Source: Porticoccaceae bacterium (GTDB taxonomy: Bacteria; Pseudomonadota; Gammaproteobacteria; Pseudomonadales; Porticoccaceae). Taken from it: DNA of 64,000 nt. Within the stretch, counting starts at the first letter, position 1. The number at the start of each line of letters is the position of its first letter. The notes beneath the pieces are model-generated. The model ran no database searches and was not told the DNA's origin. It saw only the letters and a list, made by a program, of their open reading frames with translations. Positions 17,985 to 26,433 of the stretch are shown piece by piece. The position numbers were made by a program, and so were the translations under genes. The stretch spans positions 124,001 through 188,000 of the forward strand of contig JAQXEN010000050.1 of NCBI GenBank assembly GCA_029250825.1, in the 5' to 3' direction.

Positions 17985-19346
17985 TTAAAAAGACCGCATA
18001 ACGTCGTTATAGGTTGCGTAAACCATCAGACCCATAAGCATAAAGAAGCCTAACTTGTAGCCTATTATCTGCACTGTATCCGACACCGGAGAGCCTTTAA
18101 CCACCTCAATCAGGTAGTAGACAATATGCCCTCCATCGAGCACTGGAATCGGCAAAAGGTTCATTACGCCGAGCATTATACTGAGAATGGCGATAAAGCG
18201 AATAAAATTGTCAAAGCCAGATTTTGCTGAGTCCCCAGCGACCTTGGCAATAGTGATGGGACCACTGAGATTTTTTGGCGACAGATCTCCCACCACCAGC
18301 TTGCCAATTGACCTGAGCACAAACAAACTGGTCTCGGCGGTCTCTTCAGTGGCGCGAACCGCAGCCCCAAAGACACCGTAATCAACTTCTCGCAGCAACT
18401 CTTCAGGATAACTGCCCAGCGATGCTAGCTGGACACCCAACTGACCTACCTGCAGACCATCTCTGTCCACCAGCTTGGGAGTCGCAGTGATCATCAGTCT
18501 CTGCCCGGCCTCCCTCTCCACCAACAGCTCCACAGGCTTATCAGCACTAGAGGAAATATCCCCAATAAAGGCTTCAACACTCAGAATATCTTGACCATCG
18601 ATTGCCACCAGTCGGTCGCCTTCTCGAAGCCCTGCAGCAAAGCCAGCACCCTCTTCGGAAACAGCACCCAGACTCAAGGCGTCCAGTTCAAAGGGAGGGG
18701 TAATACCCAGTTCCCGCAGTGGCGAGGGTTCGGCAGCTTCGCGCAACCAAGCAGTTACCGGCACTGCCAACTCATACTCGATATTGGAATCCGCATACGT
18801 CACGGTCAGGGGAATATCGCCACTGGTGCCTATATAGCTAAATAGCTGGCGGGATACCGCAGCCCAGGTATTGGTGCGCTGACCATTGACCGCGACAATT
18901 TCAGTGCCCGGCTCAAAGCCTGACTGCTCGGCGAGTGAACCACCGATAACAGAACCGGCAACCGGTGCTATACCGCGCTCACCGGCGAGAAATACGATCC
19001 AAAACGCCACTATAGCCAGCAGAAAGTTGGCCAAGGGGCCTGCGGCGACAATTGCCAGACGCTGCCACACAGTCTTCTGAGTAAAGGCGCCGGGCAGATC
19101 TTCAGCAGCTACCTCTCCTTCCCGTTCATCGAGCATTTTTACATAGCCGCCCAAAGGCAGCGCCGCAATAACAAATTCGGTGTCCTGAGAATCTCGCCAG
19201 CGCAACAGCGGTGTGCCAAAGCCAATGGAGAAGCGCTGCACCTTAACGCCGCAGCGCCGGGCTACCCAAAAATGCCCAAACTCGTGAAAACTAACCAGTA
19301 CACCGAGGGCAATAAGGGTGAAAAAAATTGTCTGCAAAAGATCCAT
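17985..19346 (-). CDS. rseP: Site-2 protease RseP
   Basis: Inner-membrane zinc metalloprotease that cleaves anti-sigma factor RseA after DegS, releasing sigma E, and also clears remnant signal peptides. The 453 residues match E. coli (450). HEFGH at 21-25 lies in the first transmembrane segment, the third metal ligand is in NLLPIPVLDGGH near residue 405, and two PDZ domains occupy about 115-310. There are four predicted membrane spans. It is 43 bases upstream of bamA and 3 bases after dxr, the standard dxr-rseP-bamA order. Confidence 0.97.
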   Translation of the reverse strand: MDLLQTIFFTLIALGVLVSFHEFGHFWVARRCGVKVQRFSIGFGTPLLRWRDSQDTEFVIAALPLGGYVKMLDEREGEVAAEDLPGAFTQKTVWQRLAIVAAGPLANFLLAIVAFWIVFLAGERGIAPVAGSVIGGSLAEQSGFEPGTEIVAVNGQRTNTWAAVSRQLFSYIGTSGDIPLTVTYADSNIEYELAVPVTAWLREAAEPSPLRELGITPPFELDALSLGAVSEEGAGFAAGLREGDRLVAIDGQDILSVEAFIGDISSSADKPVELLVEREAGQRLMITATPKLVDRDGLQVGQLGVQLASLGSYPEELLREVDYGVFGAAVRATEETAETSLFVLRSIGKLVVGDLSPKNLSGPITIAKVAGDSAKSGFDNFIRFIAILSIMLGVMNLLPIPVLDGGHIVYYLIEVVKGSPVSDTVQIIGYKLGFFMLMGLMVYATYNDVMRSF

Positions 19347-19349
19347 ATA

Positions 19350-20528
19350 TTATTTCTCCAGGCTTTTAATAAGCGTACTACTATAGAGGCGTGCTTCGCT
19401 GTCGGACTCTTGGACTGCTTCAAGTGATTCTGGTTCACAAACTGTCTGGTTGTTTAACGTCTGCTCGACAATCTCGGCAATCTGGGTAAAGCCAATGCGC
19501 TGGTCGAGGAACGCCTGAACTGCAACTTCATTAGCTGCATTCATTATAGCTGCCGCATTAGCACCTGCTTGAGCCGCGGCTCGAGCAATGGCTAGGCTCG
19601 GAAAAGCTTGCATATCAGGCTGTTCAAAATCCAGCCGTGCAATATTAAAGAGGTCTAGATTGGCGACACCGGAATCGATCCGCTGGGGCCAGGCCAAGGC
19701 ATGGGCGATCGGTGTACGCATATCCGGGTTACCCAGCTGCGCGAGAACCGATCCATCACTGTACTGCACCAGTGAGTGAATAATGCTCTGTGGATGCACA
19801 ATCACATCAATGGAGCGCTCTGGCACGGCAAATAACCAGCAGGCCTCAATCAGCTCCAACCCCTTATTCATCAGCGTGGCCGAATCCACCGAGATCTTGC
19901 GCCCCATACTCCAGTTGGGATGGGCGCAGGCTTGATCTGGTGTAACCCTTTGCATCTGTTCGAGAGTCCAGCCGCGAAACGGTCCACCGGAGGCTGACAG
20001 CAATAGCTTTTTAACGCCGTTGTCCGCTGAGCGACCATAATCACTGGGCAGACATTGGAATATGGCATTGTGCTCGCTATCGATGGGTAGCAACACCGAA
20101 CCGGAATCTGCCACCGCCTGCATAAACAGACCGCCGGCCATAACCAGGGCTTCTTTATTGGCCAATAATATCTTCTTGCCAGCCTTCACTGCTGCCAGAG
20201 TCGGCACCAGACCCGCGGCGCCGACGATCGCCGCCATCACAGTATCCACAGCGGCATCACTGGCTACTTGGCAGAGTGCTTCTAAGCCGTATAGAGCCTC
20301 AGTATCACAGCCGCAGGCGCGCAGTTTAACCTGCAGCCGCTCAGCTGAGACGGCATCGCCAACAACGGCAAATTTGGGATTAAACTGCTGACATTGCTCT
20401 GCTAACTTGTCTACTTGGGTGTAGGCAGTCAGGGCATAAATGGCATATTTATCCGGGTGTCGAGCAATCACATCCAGAGTGCTAACACCGATAGATCCGG
20501 TTGCACCGAGCAGGCTAATCATTTGCAT
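19350..20528 (-). CDS. dxr: 1-deoxy-D-xylulose-5-phosphate reductoisomerase
   Basis: First committed enzyme of the MEP isoprenoid pathway, turning DXP into MEP with NADPH. It has 392 residues (E. coli 398). The NADPH motif GATGSIG is at 8-14, the metal/substrate region is around [13 protein letters not shown], and SASGGPFRG is the flexible active-site loop. A second ATG two codons in (MISLLGATG) is an alternative start. It supplies isoprenoid precursor in the same operon as UppS, which uses it for the lipid carrier. Confidence 0.97.
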   Translation of the reverse strand: MQMISLLGATGSIGVSTLDVIARHPDKYAIYALTAYTQVDKLAEQCQQFNPKFAVVGDAVSAERLQVKLRACGCDTEALYGLEALCQVASDAAVDTVMAAIVGAAGLVPTLAAVKAGKKILLANKEALVMAGGLFMQAVADSGSVLLPIDSEHNAIFQCLPSDYGRSADNGVKKLLLSASGGPFRGWTLEQMQRVTPDQACAHPNWSMGRKISVDSATLMNKGLELIEACWLFAVPERSIDVIVHPQSIIHSLVQYSDGSVLAQLGNPDMRTPIAHALAWPQRIDSGVANLDLFNIARLDFEQPDMQAFPSLAIARAAAQAGANAAAIMNAANEVAVQAFLDQRIGFTQIAEIVEQTLNNQTVCEPESLEAVQESDSEARLYSSTLIKSLEK

Positions 20529-20531
20529 AAT

Positions 20532-21362
20532 TTAAAAGGGGCTCAACAGCAGGAACAGTAACGCGAAGAGCGGCAGCGCGGCGATTAGACCATCGATTCG
20601 GTCGAGCACACCACCGTGCCCTGGCAGGATATTACCGCTATCTTTAACACCGCTGTGCCGTTTGACCATGCTTTCGAAGAGATCACCGAGCACTGAATAG
20701 AGAGACACAGGAATCACCAGCGCCACTAACATAGTGAGAGTGATTTGTTGCGGCATAAACTGGCTGAGCAGGACAATCAAGACGCACTGCAGGAAAATGC
20801 CACCAAAGAAGCCCTCCCAGGTTTTGCCGGGACTGACCAACACTGCCAGCTTGTGCTTACCGAATAAATTACCCGCCACATAGCCGCCAATATCCGCTAA
20901 AGCCACCACCACTACCGCAAACAGCAACAGCCATGCGCCGTGGGGCAGATGCACTAGCAAGGCAATAGCAACCCAGGTAAAAGAGAGTAACAAGAGCCCC
21001 AGCAGACCCAACACCGGTCGTGGCGACCAGAGTATGGCGCTGGAGGGATAGCCCTGCACCCAGAGAAAAATAACCGCCCAGAGAATCGATGCCGCGAGAC
21101 AGAGGTTCTGCGCCATAGCCACATCGAGACTAGCAAAGAGGTTTAAGATCAGAGCGGCTGCTGCCAGCGCTAGGGCCAGCAGGGTGATATACGCCAGCCG
21201 ATGGCGAGTCGCACCGATACCCATTAGATTGCTCCACTCCCAACCTGCGAGCAGCACGATGGGTGCCACCACCAGAGAAAAGTGTAGAGAACTCAAGCTA
21301 AACAGCAGCCCTAAAAAGCCCAGCACCAAGATGACCGCAGTAATTACGCGCTGTTTAAACAC
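20532..21362 (-). CDS. cdsA: Phosphatidate cytidylyltransferase
   Basis: Integral membrane enzyme making CDP-diacylglycerol from phosphatidate and CTP, the entry to phospholipids. The 276 residues contain about eight transmembrane segments and the C-terminal CDP signature running from VKRHSGVKDSG to PGHGGVLDRIDG. The GTG start overlaps the last 8 bases of uppS, with the sequence AGAAGG just before it as ribosome binding site, implying translational coupling. Its stop is 3 bases before the dxr start. Confidence 0.96.
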   Translation of the reverse strand: MFKQRVITAVILVLGFLGLLFSLSSLHFSLVVAPIVLLAGWEWSNLMGIGATRHRLAYITLLALALAAAALILNLFASLDVAMAQNLCLAASILWAVIFLWVQGYPSSAILWSPRPVLGLLGLLLLSFTWVAIALLVHLPHGAWLLLFAVVVVALADIGGYVAGNLFGKHKLAVLVSPGKTWEGFFGGIFLQCVLIVLLSQFMPQQITLTMLVALVIPVSLYSVLGDLFESMVKRHSGVKDSGNILPGHGGVLDRIDGLIAALPLFALLFLLLSPF

Positions 21363-22155
21363 CTTCTAAAACTCCTCGGGAGGGAAGATCATCGACACCA
21401 TCGCGCAGGCCAAAGCGTCGCTGACGAGAATAATATTCATCTATAGCGACTGTCAGGGCGGCAGAATCAAAGTCCGGCCAGTAACAGTCGGCAAAATAAA
21501 ACTCGGTGTAGGCCATCTGCCAGAGTAGGAAATTGCTGATGCGCTGTTCTCCAGCGGTGCGTATACAGAGGTCGGGATCTGGCAGACCGGTGGTCTGGAG
21601 AAACTTATCCACTGTGGCTTCACTGATATCAGTGGGCCTTAAACGCCCCATCTGAACCTCTGAGGCAATCTTTTGCGCGGCATTGGCAATATCCCAACGG
21701 CCACCATAGTCGACACAGAGTACCAGAGTAAACTGGCCGCTGGCAGTAATGCCCTCGGCATCGGCAATCAGTCGCTTGAGACGATCGCTAAAACGACTGC
21801 GATTGCCCACTACCCGCAGGCGCACACCGTCATCACGAAGTTTCTTGGCTTCTTTTTTAAGGTAGGAGGAAAACAGTGACATCAGGCCACGTACTTCAAG
21901 CTCTGGGCGCTTCCAGTTCTCGCTGCTAAAGGCAAATAGACTCACCGCCTCGACGCCCCGCTCTTTGGCGGCGCGTAGAATATCGCGAATGCGCTCAACA
22001 CCGGCCTCGTGACCGGCTATACCGGAGAGACCACGCTGTTTAGCCCAGCGATTATTACCATCCATAATCATCGCAATATGCTTTAGCGGGTGGGTCGAGC
22101 TCTCGTTGCCTGAGCTTGAGTCTGCACTGGAATCTACCATCAGAGGTTTCACCAT
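21355..22155 (-). CDS. uppS: Undecaprenyl diphosphate synthase (cis-prenyltransferase)
   Basis: Cytoplasmic Z-prenyltransferase extending farnesyl diphosphate with eight isopentenyl units to the C55 carrier for peptidoglycan and lipopolysaccharide. It has 266 residues (E. coli IspU 253). The catalytic Asp is in IMDGNNRWA at about 30-38 and the diphosphate-binding stretch is RTAGEQRISNFLLWQ. The N-terminus has about 20 extra Ser-rich residues; a second Met (M6) could be the real start. It lies 5 bases after frr and overlaps cdsA. Confidence 0.96.
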   Translation of the reverse strand: MVKPLMVDSSADSSSGNESSTHPLKHIAMIMDGNNRWAKQRGLSGIAGHEAGVERIRDILRAAKERGVEAVSLFAFSSENWKRPELEVRGLMSLFSSYLKKEAKKLRDDGVRLRVVGNRSRFSDRLKRLIADAEGITASGQFTLVLCVDYGGRWDIANAAQKIASEVQMGRLRPTDISEATVDKFLQTTGLPDPDLCIRTAGEQRISNFLLWQMAYTEFYFADCYWPDFDSAALTVAIDEYYSRQRRFGLRDGVDDLPSRGVLEGV

Positions 22156-22160
22156 GGAGA

Positions 22161-22718
22161 CTATATCTCCATCAAGTCCTTTTCTTTGGCTACCAGAGCC
22201 TCATCGATGCGGGCAATAAAGCTGTCAGTGATCTTTTGGATATCGTCCTGACCTTTACGCTCTTCATCTTCGCTGATGTCTTTATCTTTTTGCAGCGCTT
22301 TCAGGCTCGACAACACATCGCGACGCACATTGCGCACTGAAATACGGCCGTTTTCCGCTTCAGCTTTAGCCTGCTTGCCATACACTTTACGAGTTTCTTC
22401 GGTCAGAGCTGGCAGTGGAAGGCGAATCACCGATCCTGCAGTGGTCGGATTCAAACCCAAGTCAGATTTCAGAATCGCCTTCTCAATCTCGGGCACCAAG
22501 CTCTTTTCCCAAGGGGTCAGAGAGAGTGTTCGAGCATCTTCGATAACAATCGATGCGGCCTGAGCCAAGGGTGTACTGACACCGTAGTAATCGACAGTGA
22601 TGCCATCTAAAAGGCTCGGGTGAGCACGGCCAGTGCGAATTTTATTAAACGCATTACCAAGAGCTTCAATAGCTTTGGTCATGCGGGTGTTAGCTTCAGT
22701 TTTTAATTCATTAATCAT
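22161..22718 (-). CDS. frr: Ribosome recycling factor
   Basis: Splits post-termination ribosomes together with EF-G. Exactly 185 residues, as in E. coli, with the L-shaped three-helix-bundle family sequence starting [13 protein letters not shown] and the conserved [13 protein letters not shown] segment. It overlaps the pyrH stop by 4 bases (ATGA), so translation is coupled. Confidence 0.97.
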   Translation of the reverse strand: MINELKTEANTRMTKAIEALGNAFNKIRTGRAHPSLLDGITVDYYGVSTPLAQAASIVIEDARTLSLTPWEKSLVPEIEKAILKSDLGLNPTTAGSVIRLPLPALTEETRKVYGKQAKAEAENGRISVRNVRRDVLSSLKALQKDKDISEDEERKGQDDIQKITDSFIARIDEALVAKEKDLMEI

Positions 22719-23452
22719 TTTTCACCCTCTTCGATCAACGTGCCCTCGACGCCGCCGACGACCAAATTGAGCAGTGCGCCCTGTTTGGACATGCGGAAAA
22801 CGCGCAGTGGCATATTATGTTCGCGACACAGACAGATGGCGGTGAGATCCATAACCCCGAGCTTCTTATCCAGCACCTCATCATAGGTGAGATGATCATA
22901 GAGTTCGGCCGTGGGATCGAGCATGGGATCTGCAGAATAGACGCCATCGACTTTAGTGGCTTTGAGTACAACATTCGCTTCGATCTCAATGCCGCGCAAA
23001 CAGGCGGCTGAGTCGGTGGTAAAGAAAGGGTTGCCGGTACCGGCTGCAAAAATAACCACGTCGCCATCTTTTAAATAGCGAATCGCGCGACGGCGATCAT
23101 AGTGCTCGACAACACCACTCATGGGAATTGCCGACATCACGTGGGACGAGATATTGGTTCGCTCAAGTGCATCGCGCATAGCCAAAGCATTCATCACCGT
23201 GGCCAGCATCCCCATATGGTCGCCGGTCACACGGTCCATGCCCGCCTCGTTGAGAGCAGCGCCACGAAACAGATTGCCGCCGCCGATCACCAGACCGACC
23301 TGAACACCAATACCCACTAGCTGGCCAATTTCAAGCGCCATACGATCGAGAACCTTGGGGTCTATCCCGAAGCCCTCCTCTCCCATTAACTCTTCACCGC
23401 TGAGTTTAAGGAGAATGCGCTTATACTTTTTCTCTTTTCCAGCTAATGGCAT
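22715..23452 (-). CDS. pyrH: UMP kinase
   Basis: Amino-acid-kinase-fold hexameric enzyme phosphorylating UMP to UDP. The 245 residues match the family (241). [14 protein letters not shown] near the N-terminus carries the phosphate-binding Lys/Gly motif, followed by [10 protein letters not shown] and the [12 protein letters not shown] segment that binds nucleotide. It is 30 bases after tsf and overlaps frr. Confidence 0.97.
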   Translation of the reverse strand: MPLAGKEKKYKRILLKLSGEELMGEEGFGIDPKVLDRMALEIGQLVGIGVQVGLVIGGGNLFRGAALNEAGMDRVTGDHMGMLATVMNALAMRDALERTNISSHVMSAIPMSGVVEHYDRRRAIRYLKDGDVVIFAAGTGNPFFTTDSAACLRGIEIEANVVLKATKVDGVYSADPMLDPTAELYDHLTYDEVLDKKLGVMDLTAICLCREHNMPLRVFRMSKQGALLNLVVGGVEGTLIEEGEK

Positions 23453-23482
23453 ATTGGAACCCTTTGTGGAGTTTAGTTTGTC

Positions 23483-24343
23483 TTAGTTAGCACCCTGAAC
23501 CTGTGCAGCAACTTCAGCGGCAAAATCAACTTCGTCTTTCTCGATGCCTTCGCCTACTTCAAAGCGCGTGAAGTCAACAATAGTAGCACCACCGGCAGCA
23601 ACCAGCTTACCCACTGTCATATCGGGATCCTTCACGAAAGGCTGGTCGACCAGGCTGCTTTCTTTTAAGAACTTGCTGACACGACCCTGAACCATTTTCT
23701 CAACGATTTCAGCAGGCTTGCCACTCTCAGCTGCCTGAGCAATAAAGATAGCGCGCTCGGCTTCGATTACATCTGCAGGCATCTGGTCAGAGCTAACCAC
23801 TGCTGGGTTAACCGCTGCAATATGCATAGCCACATCACGTGCCAGAGCCTCGTCACCACCGGTTAGACCGACGATAACCGCAATGCGCATGTTGCTGTGA
23901 ACATAGCCGCCAACAACTGGCGCTTCGATGCTAGCCAGACGCCGAGGAGAGACATTCTCTCCACACTTCTGAACCAGTGCTTCACGAGCAGCTTCAAGAT
24001 CGCCAGCCATCACGGCGGCCATATCAGTTTGCTTGGAGGCAAAGCTGGCATCCAGAACAGTAGTAACGAAACCTTGGAAACCCAGATCACGGGTTACAAA
24101 ATCAGTTTCACTGTTAACTTCTACAACCTGTCCGTAGCCATTCTCAGCTTTGACTGCAACCAGACCTTCAGCTGCGGTACGGCCAGCTTTTTTAGCCGCT
24201 TTCATGCCGCTAGACTTGCGCAGCTCTTCAATTGCCTTATCGATATCACCATCAGACTCAGCCAGTGCACGCTTGCACTCCATCATGCCGAGACCCGTGC
24301 GATCGCGCAGCTCTTTTACCAAGGACGCTGTTACCTGTGCCAT
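23483..24343 (-). CDS. tsf: Elongation factor Ts
   Basis: Guanine nucleotide exchange factor for EF-Tu. It has 286 residues (E. coli 283): UBA-like N-terminal domain (1-55) with the [13 protein letters not shown] motif, then the core with the [10 protein letters not shown] segment that contacts EF-Tu. It is 85 bases downstream of rpsB, separated from it by a hairpin with a U-run that probably reduces tsf transcription relative to rpsB. Confidence 0.97.
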   Translation of the reverse strand: MAQVTASLVKELRDRTGLGMMECKRALAESDGDIDKAIEELRKSSGMKAAKKAGRTAAEGLVAVKAENGYGQVVEVNSETDFVTRDLGFQGFVTTVLDASFASKQTDMAAVMAGDLEAAREALVQKCGENVSPRRLASIEAPVVGGYVHSNMRIAVIVGLTGGDEALARDVAMHIAAVNPAVVSSDQMPADVIEAERAIFIAQAAESGKPAEIVEKMVQGRVSKFLKESSLVDQPFVKDPDMTVGKLVAAGGATIVDFTRFEVGEGIEKDEVDFAAEVAAQVQGAN

Positions 24344-24376
24344 TGTATTCCTCTCAAAATCATAAAATTAGTTTTT

Positions 24377-24398
24377 AAAAAAGGGGGCTCTGGCCCCC
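24377..24398 (-). terminator. Intrinsic terminator/attenuator between rpsB and tsf
   Basis: On the minus strand GGGGGC pairs with GCCCCC across a 4-base loop (24383-24398), directly followed by six T (24382-24377). It lies in the 85-base rpsB-tsf gap. A partial terminator in this gap is known in E. coli; efficiency here is not known. Confidence 0.8.
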
Positions 24399-24428
24399 TT
24401 TGATGTTGCATACATTAGGTTGCTACGA

Positions 24429-25247
24429 CTACTCAGCCGCTGCTTCCTTAACTGCTGGAGCTGCTTCAGCCGCCGGGGCTTCCTCAGCTACCGGAGCTGC
24501 TTCAACTGCTGGCGCAGCCTCTTCAGCTACTTCAACAAACTCATCTTTGCTAGAAACTGCAGCAGACTGCGCCTTGCCTTCAAGTACAGCATTGGCAATA
24601 GAAGCAGCATAAAGCTTGATAGCGCGGATAGAATCATCGTTACCGGGGATTACGTAGTCGACGCCATCAGGGTTGCTGTTGGTGTCAACAATACCGACTA
24701 CTGGAATACCCAGCTTGTTGGCTTCGTTGATAGCAATGCGCTCGTGATCAACATCAATAACAAAAAGGATGTCGGGCAAGCCGTTCATATCCTTGATACC
24801 ACCGATTGAATTTTCCAGCTTGTCCTTCATGCGCGTGCGCATCAGAACTTCTTTCTTGGTCAGACGCTCAAAGGTGCCATTGGCTTCCTGAGTTTCCAAA
24901 TCGCGGAAACGACGGATAGAAGCACGGATGGTCTTGTAGTTGGTCAACATACCACCCAACCAGCGATGGCTGACAAAAGGCATGCCGCAACGCTCAGCTT
25001 CTTCTTTGAGGATTTTTTGTGCAGCACGCTTGGTGCCAACAAAAAGAATTTGATTGCCCTTGGCAGCTTCTACACGGAGGATTTCAAGTGCTTCATTGAA
25101 AGCCGGTACAGTTTGCTCAAGGTTGATAACATGAACTTTGTTTCGTGAGCCAAAGATAAACTTGCTCATCTTTGGGTTCCAGAAGCGGGTTTGGTGACCG
25201 AAGTGAACACCAGCCTGCAACATATCGCGCATACTTACAGAAGACAT
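24429..25247 (-). CDS. rpsB: 30S ribosomal protein S2 with Ala/Glu/Pro-rich C-terminal tail
   Basis: Ribosomal protein S2 of the small subunit. The first 230 residues are canonical, beginning [19 protein letters not shown] and containing the RWLGGMLTN and [13 protein letters not shown]-like segments. At 272 residues it is about 30 longer than E. coli S2 (241). The surplus is a low-complexity tail built from Ala, Glu, Pro and Val in loose AAPA(V/A)E repeats. The start follows AAAAGGA. Expression is probably autoregulated through its long leader. Confidence 0.97.
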   Translation of the reverse strand: MSSVSMRDMLQAGVHFGHQTRFWNPKMSKFIFGSRNKVHVINLEQTVPAFNEALEILRVEAAKGNQILFVGTKRAAQKILKEEAERCGMPFVSHRWLGGMLTNYKTIRASIRRFRDLETQEANGTFERLTKKEVLMRTRMKDKLENSIGGIKDMNGLPDILFVIDVDHERIAINEANKLGIPVVGIVDTNSNPDGVDYVIPGNDDSIRAIKLYAASIANAVLEGKAQSAAVSSKDEFVEVAEEAAPAVEAAPVAEEAPAAEAAPAVKEAAAE

Positions 25248-25406
25248 AATTTTTCCTTTTAGGGGTTAAGCCTCCACGTACCCCAGTAAATCAACCATTC
25301 AAGCCAGAATTGCGCTTTTAGGCACCCAGATCACTGTGTCGGAACGTGTGTGTCGTTTAAAAAAAGTTTAGTTTAATAACCGCCTGTTGAGACATCTCAT
25401 CAGACG
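25248..25406 (-). promoter_or_regulatory. rpsB 5' leader, candidate S2 autoregulatory element
   Basis: About 159 nucleotides lie between the inferred transcription start and the rpsB ATG, close to the E. coli rpsB leader (about 160). Visible structure: CGCC at 25381-25384 facing GGCG at 25405-25408 around TGTTGAGA/TCTCATCAG, and GGGGT/ACCCC (minus strand) at 25284-25280 and 25266-25262 just before the ribosome binding site. Repression of rpsB by S2 through its leader is known in E. coli; here it is inferred from length and structure. Confidence 0.5.
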
Positions 25407-25412
25407 GCGCGC

Positions 25413-25440
25413 TTTATACCATATTGAGTGACCTAATCAA
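25413..25440 (-). promoter_or_regulatory. Sigma-70 promoter of rpsB-tsf
   Basis: On the minus strand TTGATT (25440-25435) and TATAAA (25418-25413) are separated by 16 bases. The predicted start near 25406 is followed by a GC-rich discriminator (GCGCGCCG), typical of growth-rate-controlled ribosomal promoters. Confidence 0.65.
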
Positions 25441-25487
25441 AGCAAAAATGCGTGCAAATCAGTTGCCCGAGAGGATCATCCACGGGC

Positions 25488-25533
25488 CTTGGACTGGCGT
25501 TTTGCAAGGGGCTTGCAGGCCGCCAGCCCCAAG
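25488..25533. other. Long nested stem-loop in the rpsB-map divergent gap
   Basis: Three helices stack in register: CTTGG/CCAAG (25488-25492 with 25529-25533), CTGGCG/CGCCAG (25494-25499 with 25521-25526) and TGCAAG/CTTGCA (25503-25508 with 25512-25517) around a GGG loop. Both strands can form it. It has no T-run, lies upstream of the rpsB promoter, and would be in or just before the map leader. Function unknown; a REP-like element or structured 5' UTR are the main options. Confidence 0.6.
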
Positions 25534-25651
25534 ACCAGAGAAAAAATATTGTCAGCGAGGTGAATAGTTTACTCAGAACGCCCAAAGGCACTCCCCGAAT
25601 GCCGGTTTGATGCGTACAATAGCTACCACTTTATACAGATGAAGGCCAACC

Positions 25652-26431
25652 ATGAGCATAAAACTTAGATCCGCGGATGATATCGCCAAGATGCGCGTTG
25701 CCGGACGCCTAGCCGCTGAAGTCCTCGAGCTAATTGGCCAGCATGTTGTGCCCGGTGTTAGCACCGAAGAGCTAGATAAAATCTGTCACGATCATATAGT
25801 GGATGTGCAGAAAGCCATCCCCGCCTGCCTCGGCTATCGCGGATTTCCAAAATCCGTCTGCACCTCAGTTAATCAGGTGGTCTGTCATGGTATTCCCTCA
25901 GCGAAAAAGATTCTCAAAAACGGCGACATTATCAATATTGATGTCACCGTCATTAAGGAAGGCTGGTATGGCGATACCAGCAAGATGTATGTGGTCGGCG
26001 ATGTCGCTCCCCACGCTCAGCGTTTGATCGATATCTCCCAAGAGTGCCTGTATAAAGCGATCGATATGGTAAAGCCCGGCGTTCGTCTCGGGGATATTGG
26101 CCATGTTATTCAGACCCATGCCGAAGCCAACTACTATTCAGTGGTTCGCGACTACTGCGGTCACGGCATTGGCATGGAGTTTCATGAAGAGCCACAGGTC
26201 CTGCACTACGGCAAGCCCGACACCGGACTGGTGTTAGAGGAAGGCATGACCTTTACCATTGAGCCAATGGTCAATGCCGGCAAGTACAGCACCAAAATGA
26301 AATCCGATGGCTGGACCGTTGAAACTCGCGATGGCCGTCTCTCGTCACAGTGGGAACACACCCTCGTGGTTACCAGCACCGGCGTTGAAGTCCTTACAGC
26401 GCGCAACGAAGAACCTTATAAGAAAGTCTAA
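25652..26431 (+). CDS. map: Type I methionine aminopeptidase
   Basis: Removes initiator methionine from nascent proteins. The 259 residues match type Ia enzymes (E. coli 264). Metal ligands lie in NIDVTVIKEGWYGDTSKMY (two Asp), GHGIGMEFHEEP (His), FTIEPM (Glu) and WEHTLVV (Glu); the substrate-binding His is in VCHGIPS. It is divergent from rpsB, the usual arrangement, and its stop is 2 bases before the glnD start, so map-glnD are co-transcribed. Confidence 0.97.
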   Translation: MSIKLRSADDIAKMRVAGRLAAEVLELIGQHVVPGVSTEELDKICHDHIVDVQKAIPACLGYRGFPKSVCTSVNQVVCHGIPSAKKILKNGDIINIDVTVIKEGWYGDTSKMYVVGDVAPHAQRLIDISQECLYKAIDMVKPGVRLGDIGHVIQTHAEANYYSVVRDYCGHGIGMEFHEEPQVLHYGKPDTGLVLEEGMTFTIEPMVNAGKYSTKMKSDGWTVETRDGRLSSQWEHTLVVTSTGVEVLTARNEEPYKKV

Positions 26432-26433
26432 CC

